The notes beneath the pieces are model-generated. The model was not told the origin of the DNA. It was given only the letters and a program-made list of their open reading frames with translations, and did not search any database. The translations under genes were made by a program, and so were the position numbers. From assembly GCA_951799445.1 (NCBI GenBank), contig OX637293.1:19778001-19842000 (forward strand): DNA of 64,000 nt. Direction: 5' to 3'. This DNA comes from Pseudisothecium myosuroides. Its lineage: Eukaryota; Streptophyta; Bryopsida; Hypnales; Lembophyllaceae. Below, in pieces: positions 24,266-35,346 of this stretch. How positions within the stretch are numbered: the stretch's first letter is position 1; each line of letters begins with the position of its first letter.

Positions 24266-26507
24266 GCCCTGCCTCCACCGGCAGAGCCTCCTCAGGTGGA
24301 GTAAAAGCCACTTGCCAATGTTCCACCTTCTTCTCTGTGTCGAGTGCTGAGTGCAGAACCCGATTCTGTGGCCTCCTTCAACCAAGTGATGGGCCTCCCC
24401 CAGACTTTCTCCTGCTTGTCATAAATATCAGAAGCTCCAACTTCGCCCTGCTTTCCCCTTTTGTTGTAACGTAACTCAGAGGTTGAACTAAAGACCAGAT
24501 ACTGGGCCCTGGACAGAAGATCATGTCAGCCAGGCCTGGATCGATCGACTGGGCCCGTACATATCATACGATATATACCTGACGGACGGACAGTCGCCTG
24601 CCACAGATTGAGTCATCGAGCTCCGGCCCATCGTGAGAGGCCCGAACTCACTCCCGAAGCATCTTCTTCGATTCCACAGATCGGTTTCCGTAAACGGGAG
24701 GAATGTTGTACCGCATCCCAAGAAAATGAATTGGCCACAGGCGCGCACCACTGTGGTACTGTACTCAATTACTAGCTCCTGCGGTGGCTGGTATGGTAGA
24801 TTCAGTGGCCACCATTGAAACCGAAACCTCTCAATTGACTTCAAACAACAAAAGGCTAGTGGATCCATGTGGAAAAAAAAAGAGGCTAGTGGATCGATCA
24901 TGGAGGCCAGTAAATGAATTAGTAATGTTTTGGGGGATCTCCTGTTCTGTTCGACTTTGTCGGCCTTTGCAACTTGAGTTATTTGATTCCGACCCGCAAG
25001 CACTGCCTTTTGAAGAGGATGGGGAATAGTGAGGCCATCGTAGTTTGCAACTGTTCTGCCAAATTGCGGCGACATCAGCGCGTGCAATTATCGTGCTGTG
25101 GGTCCGCAACTAAACTATTGTAAATTTTAAGTTGTTCAGGTCCTTGCATCCAAATACTGAGGTAAACAAGCCTGTATCTGAACATCTTGGGGGCAACTCC
25201 AAGAGGGGCACACAAGGAAGGCAACCCATTTCCGACCACTTAAGCAATTACAAACATCTAGAGGGCAGGTTTTTTCACTGGGGCAATTTTCTTGTGTGCG
25301 GAAATAGAGTTTGGAAGGTTTTCATAATTTTCCAGATTTTAATTTCTCAAAATATAATTATTGTGAATTTTTTAGCGGAAGATTATATTCCTCCCATACC
25401 GGTGATATAGGGCTTGCTATTTCCGACCATGGGCTGAAAACAAAATCGACTAAGGGGTGTTGCAATATTGAGAGTCTTGAAGCCAATCAAAATGCGCCAC
25501 AACTTCATCAAGAACCACATTGTAATTAATCACAGGTCATCTCCTTCTGAGCAGAAAGTGAACAACCTATATGGCCAGAATGGGGTGGTAATCTAGAATG
25601 GGTTGCTTCCCATATTTTTCAGAGGTGTGCACTTGTTTCACAAATCAAATCCAAGTGGAATAATAATTTTTCAATTGAAATTGTAATTTCTGTGAATTTT
25701 TGAAGTGGTTTGCCCTGAAATTACAAAATCATTTATAGAGTGGAGACAATCATGAACATCCTATAAACTTACAACCTATGATTAACGGCTCTCCCATGTA
25801 TCTAATGTTTCTTAATTGTTCACGATTAAAATTGACATACTATCCCTTGTTAGCATTAATGTGGTGATTTTGTTAGAAAATGAATGAATGTGGATGTTTC
25901 TTGGGATAGAATTGGGGTCAAAAATAGGATGACAAATTAGGCAACTAACAAAAATGAATTGGTTAATCTTAGATGTGTTTGGGGCAAATTCAATTGTAAC
26001 ATAACATTGTTTACCAATTGAGGCAGGGGTTCCCTTGCATTCATGAAAAAGAAACCCCTTTAATGACAAAATTGTCTTGTATGGCTCCTCAACCACCCCC
26101 AATCCTTGAATTAACTAGTAAGTCCCTTCCTTGCATCTAGCAAAGCATAATACCTTCTTAACATGTGAGAACCATTGCATAGTTATACAATGTTGTATAA
26201 CTTTGAAAAATATTCATTTATTATATGATTTATACTAATAAAATGAAACATTGAAAGAGTTTGTTTTTAATTTTTTAATTTTAAATTCAAAAAATTCCAA
26301 ATTTCATTCATTTATTGGAATTATAAGCTCTATGGTTGTGTTAAATTCCGAAGCACACTTGTATACTAACTATTTTTCATTCTTAGCTTTAAATTTAAAA
26401 TATTTTTTATATTAATCTTCATTTTTGGTAGATTATAATAGATTATTGTAATAAATATTATTCTAATTGAGCAATAAAAATGTTTTTACATTACACTTTT
26501 AAATTTT

Positions 26508-26510
<3 letters not shown>

Positions 26511-26568
<58 letters not shown>
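26511..26568. repeat. TA dinucleotide microsatellite
   Basis: An uninterrupted AT alternation of about 58 bases, directly visible. Likely to be length-variable between individuals. Confidence 0.95.
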
Positions 26569-26570
<2 letters not shown>

Positions 26571-27129
26571 TGCATGAAAGACTGGTCAATTTTGTCACAC
26601 GTTGGCAAAACTGGGGTTGTCTTTTGCTATAACTTTTGAATTATGAATCTAATGTCCAAAACAAAAAAGTTATTTTTAGATATTTTGATTGTAATTATAT
26701 TCTTTTTTTAATTAAAAAATCATTTAATATTTAAAATTCATTTTCTCTAATTTGTCACACTTTCAAGTTTAGAGGTTTTGAATACTATTGAGCGGTTCAA
26801 ATGAATGATTTTCAGTTGAAATTTCTATGGTACATTCCTATAGTAGGCAAACATATTCCTACTAGAAGGCATCTAAAAATACATTATTTTATGTCTTCCA
26901 CGTCTGTGCAAAGAGGCCTCCCTTGTGCGGGCAGTTGTGAACAATAGAAATGGCTTTGACCTCATTTTTTTAGTTGAAATTCATTACCAGGAAGTCCTCC
27001 CAAATGGCCAATTTTTAATTTTTTTAATTTTTTTTTTCCTGTTTATTACAAATTAAAACGTCAAAGTATGTATTTTTTTGCCACAATTCTATGGAGTAAT
27101 ATCAGACTACTTCTACTTAAATAATATTT

Positions 27130-27484
27130 TTATATGCAAAAATCAAGTTTTGATACTTTGCAATTTTTTTCTAGACTCTCAACTCAAATGTTCAACATAA
27201 AAAATTTTAACTTTATGGTGTGTAGTGCAAAAAAAATTCACAAATGGCGGTCAAAGTCATCTGAAATTGCAAACCAGAGTTCAAAAAAAATTATTTTTCC
27301 AACTTCAAATGCTAATATTTTCCAATCCATACGGTCAAATTTAATGAAATTTTTACCATATGATTTGAGACAAGTGAAGCACAAGATCCTACAGTTAGAT
27401 TGTAAAAAAATTGTTTATTTCGGTTTCTTGAATGAACGCAGCAGAAATGGCAGTTTTCTGTGGTTTCAATATTTCAGGGGTTAA
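27130..27484 (-). repeat. Truncated family B TTAA element
   Basis: The right end, GCAGAAATGGCAG to ATTTCAGGGGTTAA (TTAA at 27481-27484), and the CTAGACTCTCAACTCA block match the right third of 61103-62044. The left two thirds are missing. Confidence 0.6.
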
Positions 27485-29919
27485 ATTATATATTCTAAGA
27501 CAGATATGAATCAAAATTTTACACATTTTCTTCAAATTCCTTCAAAATTGTCAGTACAACTTCTTCTTAATTAGTTCCTATCAAAATTTGCGGCCATCAT
27601 GTGAACATTGATGGACAAATGGCTCCATGTTTCTGCACCCACGCAAGCACGGGAACCCCCAAAGAGCAAGGGTCAGCCATTCTCTTCTCCAGAATTTCAT
27701 CAATGTCTGCTTGACATAACTTCCATGTGTTTTTTTACAGCAGGTGAGCCGCCCACAAGGTCGACTCGTACAAGTATGATAGAACCACACTTCATGGTAA
27801 AGCCAACTAGCCAAGTCCATCCAATTTCACAATAAATTTCAGGGGCGAGCCAGTGTCTGTAAACTCAGGATGTCTGTAAAATCCACAGCAAAGGAATCAA
27901 TGCCATTGAGGGTAGTGTAATAATAGAGTGGTATGCCTTGGAGTATAATTTATTACTGTATGGATGAGGTCGGTCATGTGGCAATCGTAGACCAAGGTTA
28001 CTTATTATTCAAATTTCAAACAGTACCCTAAACCAGAATTTTCAAACATGTGGCTATATTGGGCATATCCCTTCAGGATGCTCACACTATCTAGAATAGA
28101 AAGCACTTGACTTGGCCACCTGGCGAGCCAGAACCACTAATGGAGAATAATAACTCAGTCAAATTATGTTGGGGGAGAACTGCCGGTTAGTTCATTGAGT
28201 GTTAGCCGGTGGAATTGGGAAAAAAAGGGTTGCAATTGGAGAACATTGAAAAAACCCTGGTGAAAAATCTACAAATTTTTTGTTGGAGGGAAAACTAGAG
28301 AAAAAATGAGACTTGGGGCTTGAAAAACTTGTTCAATATGGGAATTACAAGATAATAGGTGGTAAAACTCAAAAATATTCCGAATGTAGCTCAAATAAGG
28401 TGTATATCCCAATACCAACCACATTTTGCTATTGTGTCTAGTTACTATTATTAGACTAATGAAATTTTTTCATGTTTTATTATTGTTGGCAAGTGGAAGG
28501 AGTCTCCAACTCATCAAAGAACGCAACATTTGGATCCCGTATACAAAAGTTATGAAGGGTCAAAGTTTTTTTGATAGAAGTTCTATAATCAATTTTTCAA
28601 CATGCGCATATATTGATTTGGAAATGTTAGTACATAGAGTAATGATGGTGGTTTTAGACAGGGTGCGATTTTGGTGTAGACACCTTATTCAATTGGAAAA
28701 ACAAACCAAAAAACTTCTGGATACTTTCAATGTAATTTACATCATATGTTTCACCTTGATGTAATTTATTACTTGTTAAAAATATTAATGGCTTGAAAGA
28801 GGACGATAATAATATTAATATACTTAAAATGGTGGTCCAAGGTCCATCGTGAATAAATTGCGGTAATTTCATGGACCAAATATTAAACTACAATATTTGC
28901 TTTAAGTAGTCTTAAAATAAGTAAAACCACACAAATTGAAAAATACATAATAATTTGGAACAATTTAGAACTTACAAATGTTGCATCTATTAGGAGACAC
29001 CTTGTAGTAATTCTATATAAGTAAAAAACAGAACGAGAAAGAAGAAAATAATAAATACGTTGTAATTAGAATGTATAACTAATACAAGTAGTTCATCCGT
29101 AAAGGCATAAAGAGCCTAGTATAGACTTTCTAAGAATTTGGGCAAGCTTTATTAACTTCATATTTTGAATTTTTGTCGTGAAATTCATAGGATAGCTTCT
29201 ACTCATCATACTCTATATATGCATGTCGTATGCCATTCTGATAAGTATTGCAAGAGTTATAATTTATTTTTTGGTTTCAATGTCAAAGAAGGTAGCTAAA
29301 AATGTATTCTAAAAATAAATAAATAAATTTTATTGATTGGATAGATTGATACCTATTCAAAAAACTTTGAGCCACCCAATTGTGTCTTATGAGATGAAAT
29401 TTGTAAGGAGTTTTATTTTGCAAGCAATGAAGGCAAAACATCAAATGAAATTGTTTATTGTGCATAATTTTAAAAAATTAAAATAAAAACAACAACATTG
29501 GATAAATATTCTTACTAGAACATTCTCACCATAATTGGGATTGACAATTCTTAGATTTTTGTCAAAATTATTAACAATTTAGTATTTTCTTTCATCAAGT
29601 ACTACATTCTCTTTTGTAAATTCTTAGAAGATGAATATGAAAGGTTTTTTGCTATTTTTTTCATGTCTTCTCAACCTATTTTGAAACACATTTGCTAAAT
29701 TGCACAAGTTATAGAATATACCTATTTTTTTCTAAAAATGTTGAAAGGCAAAAGTTCTATCTTCAAGAAGGGCTTTAAAAACTTACTTTTTGAGGTTTAG
29801 ACACATTGATTTTGCAATGGGGGGGGGCACACTAAAATTTTGGAAGGAAGATGTACTTGAACAAGTTATCTAAAAGATCCTATATTTGGAATGGTTAGAG
29901 AATAAATATTGATGAATAC
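27485..29919. other. Spacer with repeat fragments
   Basis: A reverse family G copy lies at about 28420-28620 (AAAGAACGCAACATTTGG, then CCCGTATACAAAAGTTATG). A family B fragment lies at about 29480-29840 (TTACTAGAACATTCTCACC). The slightly GC-richer part 27600-27840 carries overlapping open frames on both strands with no recognisable product. Confidence 0.45.
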
Positions 29920-30054
29920 GGTAGGAGGTCCATAAATCGCCGATTTGAGCCTACCTACCTCATCAATGCCAGTAATAGACATTGTGAAGAGCATGTCATT
30001 CATTTCTAGATAGGGGACACATTTAGAGCCAGGTCGATTTAAGGACCTCCTACC
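29920..30054. repeat. Short foldback element (135 bp)
   Basis: The 20-base arms GGTAGGAGGTCCATAAATCG (29920-29939) and the complement at 30035-30054 differ at one base. Short relatives of this end (CCTCCTACCTTA, RTCCATAAATCGC) recur near 31870 and 36185, so it is a repeated element. Confidence 0.7.
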
Positions 30055-30201
30055 TTTTGAGAACCTTGCTTTGGGTACAAGTATTTTAAGGCAATTTTGG
30101 GCCTCAAATTAGTGCAAAACTTTAGGAGTTAAAACTAAAGTGAAACCACCCAAAGTGCCATGTACTCATTCTTGACAAGTAGATTTCTATTGAAAGTGTT
30201 C

Positions 30202-31207
30202 TTAATCCCTAAAAGACCGTTGTTCCTTTGGGGGACAAATGTGTTTTCGAGCAGGTACGTACGAGCTGAAATTTTTTCGTGATTTTTTGAAACTTTTTTT
30301 GAAGATAGAAAAACTGATAAGCTTTCTGAGAATATTATTTTTTACACAATCGGTGCCCGGGTACAACAATTATAACCAAATAAGCTCAAACAAGGGACGG
30401 GAGGCAATTTGGGCAGCAAAAAAAATTTGCAAAAATTTGAATTTTTTTTTAAATATTTTTTTTCTCATATATTATATATCTGAGCAATCTATAAGGTTGT
30501 GACTGTACTTTTCACCTAAAAATTACAATAGACTATGAACTAATTCTTTCTATTTGGAAAGCTTTGATTCATTTCATTTGGATTTTTTATGAGAAAGTTA
30601 TGGACATTCTTGTTTTTTCGGGCAGTTAGAGCATTTTCTTGAAAAAAATAACTTGTAAGATTCATTTTTGAATGCAAATTTTTCAAATTTTTCATTTTGT
30701 TTTTGTTTTTTTGCATGGTTTAGTTTACTTGCTAGAACAATCTCACCATTGGGATTAGTGCATTTTAATTCCATCTAAAATATATGAATATTTTAGATTT
30801 TCCTTCTATCTTGTAGCTATTTTTACTTAAAATTTTTCTTAAGAATGATAATTAAGTTTTTTTGAATTTTTTTTCCTAGACTCTCAACTCAATTCTCCAC
30901 TATAAAGATTTAAAGCTCCAAACTCTGTAGTGCTAGAAATTTTAAGTTAAAAATGTTTAAAGTCAAAAAATCTAGTCCCACAATGTGCTGAATTTTATTT
31001 ATTTATCATTTTAAATGCAGATACCTTGCAATCTGTGCGGTCAAAAGTTAAAAAAAAAATGCCACACATTCTTATACTAGTTAGGTGTAAGATCCTATGG
31101 TTAAATGTGCAAAAAAAACATTTTTCAAACTTTTTACTCTTTGCTATAGAGATGGCAATTTTGAATATTTTTTGGCAGAAAAAAGGCCTTGAGCCTGTAG
31201 GGGTTAA
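30202..31207 (-). mobile_element. TTAA-bounded element, family B
   Basis: TTAA at 30202-30205 and 31204-31207. The left end is TTAATCCCTAAAAGACCG; the right end in complement is TTAACCCCTACAGGCTC. The interior matches 61103-62044 from the GCAGGTACGTACGAG block through GGTTTAGTTTACTTGC to the GGCAGAAAAAAGGCC end. A hairpin-like TTGTTCC/GGGGGACAA lies just inside the left terminus. Confidence 0.75.
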
Positions 31208-32444
31208 AAGGACGATTGAACAGTTTCCATACTATCTTAATTGTGATTGGTGAACTAGTTATTCTCTAAATTTCAATTTTATGACAAGGCTATATGACAG
31301 TTTCAATGGCATGCAGGGAACTTTCACTTTGAAATTTCATATTAATTACATAGCTTGTCCAAAAATTATAATTATTTTTTCGAAAATTCATGATTTCCAA
31401 TTACTAGTAGTACAAAAATGCTTTTGTTTTTTCTTTCTTGAAAAAGGTGCCTCCAACAATGCTGAATTGCTTATTATTAAGGTAGGCGGCTCAAACTCCG
31501 TTAGGACATTTAGAACCGCCCTTATAAATAGTTGTGAAATGGACATGGGGTGGTTCTGAAATTGACCTCTATAGTCTTTGAAAGAACCAAGGAAAAAGTA
31601 TTATTAATTGCAAGAGCCAATCATTCTCTTTGCTTTCTTCATCTTTCTTCAGAATTGCAAGTGAACAGTTCATGGAAGACCTAGGGTCATAAATAGGGAC
31701 CTACGACCCAACTCCTTTGAAAATTCATAAGTAATTCAAAAATGCTTGGAAAAATACAAAACCACTTGTGTTAGGTACCTCATCTATTTATCTTTGTCTA
31801 AAAAATGAGTTAAAAATATTCCCATCCAAGGAAATACGTAAAAAAGGCTTAGATGGTTGATTTATGAGCCTCCTACCTTATGACAGTTTTGGGTGGTTTC
31901 ACCTTAGTTTGGTTCTTCGGTACTGGCTACCTAAGAATTGTTGCGCAATCTTCCCATCCAATTGAGTATTGAGTATTGACCCAAGTGAAGTCAAGTGATC
32001 ACCGAGTTATGTGATTGAAAAAGTGCCCATGATTCACGGCTGCTGTGTCATTACAACTGCTCTTGAAACTTGAAACCTTATCCTCACTACAATGAGCATC
32101 AGAAACATGCTTTAGACAGTACCAAATTGACTTGTAAGGTATACAACCTGTTTCCAACAATTTCCAACAATGTTAAGCGTTTTATGTACGTCCAATTGAG
32201 CGATGGTGGGGGATAATTTTTTCTGGAAAGGAAAAAGAAATAATGAAGATTGCACTATTGTTTGCTAATTTTTCATCAAGTTTGGATTTAGTAGAAATTA
32301 AGTTAATGTAGATTACAGTCCGACTTGTTCTCAATGTATAGTTGAACCTATTTTCGAGAAGTGCAAAACTAAAAATTGGTCGTGGTGGCGTACAAAATAA
32401 AGAATATAAGAAACTAGAAATCAATATGTCAGGATTTTTATATC
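31208..32444. other. Spacer without recognised genes
   Basis: AT-rich spacer. Fragments related to the 29920 foldback occur at about 31680 and 31860. The open frame at 31281-31559 has no family I recognise. Confidence 0.35.
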
Positions 32445-33032
32445 TTAACCCCTAAAGCCCGGAGGCATATTTCGGGCAGAAATTGTGGAAAATTGCCATT
32501 TTTAGGGCAATGAGAAAAAAATGAAAAAAAAAAGTTTAAAAAAAAAATTCAATGTTACAAATTTTTACTAAACTACCATAGAAATGTGTTGAAAAAATTT
32601 CAAAAACTTTGACCGCACGGATTGAAAGATTATAACGTTTGGAGTTAGAAGAAAAAGTTTTTTTTCAACCTTGCCAGACAGGGCCAGCAGACTTTCACTC
32701 CTCCTAGAGTGAGATTTTTACACTGCACATGCTTATTTTTTTTACATTTGCATCTTATATCTTATAAGTTACATACATGCCAAATTTTAGAGGATAATGA
32801 GCTTATTTGCAAAAGGTTCTCAAAAGATTTCCAAATTGCCTGAGCTGCTAGAAAAGTTCAGGGCAACATAACTTTTGATTCGGGCACTCGATTGGATTAG
32901 ATTTTCACAACAGGGGTACATATCTACACCTTGTGTCAAAATTTCATGAACATCCGACCAAAATTGACTTCATAGGGACCTACCCAGATTTTCAATTGTC
33001 CGTTCAACGGACAATTGTCCTTAAGGCGTTAA
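32445..33032 (+). mobile_element. TTAA-bounded element, family D, with subterminal hairpin
   Basis: TTAA at 32445-32448 and 33029-33032. The left end is TTAACCCCTAAAGCCC; the right end in complement is TTAACGCCTTAAGGAC. Just inside the right end, 32993-33017 is a perfect hairpin: 12-base arms CAATTGTCCGTT and AACGGACAATTG around a single C. Confidence 0.65.
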
Positions 33033-33342
33033 TGATAGGAAGAGTTCTTGTCGCCACACATTTTTCTATATTTTGTGACCCAAATTTGCAAAGCCAAGCA
33101 TATAGGTTGTAAAATTGAGTCATTAATGCAAATCCATTTACTGTGATATCTCAACAAATGGCAAATTTCCAATAAAAGCAACCACCTCTCCATAGAAAAA
33201 CTACCGCCTTGCCAGTACATCATCTAATTTTGATTACCTTGAATGAATAAAAGTCCACATCATACTCCCTTCATTAATAAAAATAGGTCTCCTTATCTTG
33301 TACAAATGGGGCCTTGGTAAAAAATATGTCGTGCACCTTAAA

Positions 33343-34030
33343 TTAACCCTGTAACGCTACTCCAAATACTAAAAGCCCGTTTGGATGACTTTACCTAAGA
33401 TTGTAGGATAGAAAGAAACATTTATTTCATCTGGTAGTTTTTTTTGAAAGTTGTTGAAGTACATTTTTAGTATATAGTATTGTAAATTTTTTCAATATAG
33501 TATTAATGACTTTTTTAAAGAAGAAGAAGATGCTTAATTTATGGATCACCTTTGTAATATATTTTGGCCATTTCTTGCTATTTATTGTTGATGTGAATTT
33601 TAGCTGCAAAAAAGATATTTTTTAAATTTGATTCCGATTAAAGAAATGAGTTTAGTTTTTGTTCCAATTGGAAATATTGAAAAATTGAAAAATTCAACAT
33701 TTTACAACAATATGAATTTTGGGCATGTAACCATATTTTGTTGATTTTCAAATTTTAGAGTGACATAATAATTTTGTTTTATATCACAATGTTTTACACT
33801 ATATTACACATCTATGGTAAAAAAATTCAGATTTTTTGAGTATATTTTGTATTTGATATGAATTTTCTTCATTTTTTCCTTAAGATATTCACAATAATTT
33901 GAGTTTTTCCCAAAAAAATTGAAAATTTTATAACTTGTAGCAACGAGTAGCAGGCATATGGCTTCATCTTTGAAAATAAATATAAAATTTTTCATTCACA
34001 CCTAGTTGCAAAATGATAGCAAACAAAGTA
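33343..34030 (+). mobile_element. TTAA element family C, copy 2, right end lost
   Basis: It starts TTAACCCTGTAACGCTAC and follows the 9642-10384 copy through TTGGATGACT, the GAAACATTTATTTCATC region and CTAGTTGCAAAATG. It then breaks off into family G sequence at about 34030, so the right inverted end is missing. Confidence 0.6.
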
Positions 34031-34500
34031 ATGGTACATCCACAATTGCACCCTGCCAAAAACCACCACTGATCATCATCACTATATGTACTGTACATCT
34101 CCAAAATCAATATGTATGCATGTTGAAGAAACAATTTTGGAACCGCTACCAAATATAACTTTTATCCTTTGTAACTTTTGCATACATTATCCAAATGCCG
34201 CATTCTTTGGTGTGTTGGAACCTCCTTTTACTTGCCATCAATAAAATTGAAAATTGAAACAGTCTAATAATTGTAACTAGGCACATTAGCAAAAAGCGAC
34301 CGTTTTGGGGTCCCCACCTCACTTGAAAAGCCGGCAAGAAACTTTAACCCTTCATAACTTTTGCACATGGTTTCCAAATGCCACGTTCCTTGATGCGTTA
34401 GAACCTCTTTTCACTTGCCATCAAGAAAATATGAATAATTTGACCAGTCTAACTAATAGTAACTAGGCACGTTAGCAAAAAGTGACGATTTTGGTGGGAT
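34030..34500 (+). repeat. Dispersed repeat family G with tandem internal unit
   Basis: Two tandem units of about 170 bases. Each contains CCAAATGCCRCRTTC, GTTRGAACCTC, ACTTGCCATCA and a GGCACRTTAGCAAAAAG block; they start at about 34155 and 34331. The left part parallels 23560-23660. Confidence 0.65.
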
Positions 34501-34513
34501 CCACCTCAAGTGA

Positions 34514-35346
34514 TTAACCCCTAAAGGACCGGCATGCATTTTTTGGCCGTATAGAAATTTTGGGTAGGTCCATGTGACTAGAGATTTCCATATTTTAAGC
34601 TGAAATTTTAATAGAAGGTGGGCGCAAGGAATATCTTTCATATGCACTAAATTTCAGCACATTTGGAAATAGGAGTAAAAAGTTATGGCCAAATATGTTA
34701 CTTTTTTTCGTAACTGGGCAGTCTCGGCAGCAAGAAAAATTTGGCAAAAATCTGATTTTTTTTAAATATTTTTTTTCTCGTAGATTATATTTTTGTCTAT
34801 CTGGAAAGCTTTGATTCATTTCATTTGGATTTGTTATGAAAAAGTTATGGACATTCTTGTTTTTCGGGCAGTTAGAGCATCTTCTTGAAAAAAATAACTT
34901 GGAGGATGCATTTCTAAATGCTATTTTTGCAATTTAATTTTTTTTTAAAAATCTCATGGTTTAGTTTACTTGCTAGAACAATCTCACCATTGGGATTAGT
35001 ATATTTTAATTCCATCTAAAATATATTAATGTTTTAGATTTTCCTTCTATCTTGTACCTACTTCTACTTAATAAATTTTTTAGGAATGATAATTAAGTTT
35101 TTTTTAATATTGTTTTTTTCCCTAGACTCTCAATTCAATTCTCCACTATAAAGATTTGAAGCACAAAACTCTGTAGTGCAATAAATTTAAATGAAAAATG
35201 TTTAAAGTCAAAAAATCTAGTCTTGCAATGTGCTGAAATACTTGTTTTTTCCACTTTAAACGCAGATATCTTGCAATCTGAGCGGTCAAAAATTCTGAAA
35301 TTTTTTCCACACATTCTCATACTAGTTAGGTGTAAGATCCTATGGT
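34514..35346 (-). mobile_element. Truncated TTAA element, family B
   Basis: It begins TTAACCCCTAAAGGACCG and is closely similar to 61103 onward (shared CGGCATGC, GGTGGGCGCAAGG, ACATTCTTGTTTTTCG). It stops at about 35346, after TAAGATCCTATGGT, short of the expected inverted right end. Confidence 0.7.

Larger units (their letters stand above)
22752..26510. other. Repeat-rich spacer without recognised genes
   Basis: It contains family G repeats at about 23560-23780 and 24050-24260. The part from 24180 to 25230 has higher GC and several long open frames on both strands (for example 24521-25087 on the minus strand), but none has a recognisable domain, splice-consistent partner exon or codon pattern, so I do not call a gene. 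Confidence 0.4.

Noticed and set aside
24521..25087. 188-codon minus-strand open frame
   Set aside because: No recognisable domain, an overlapping equally long frame on the other strand, and no plausible partner exons.
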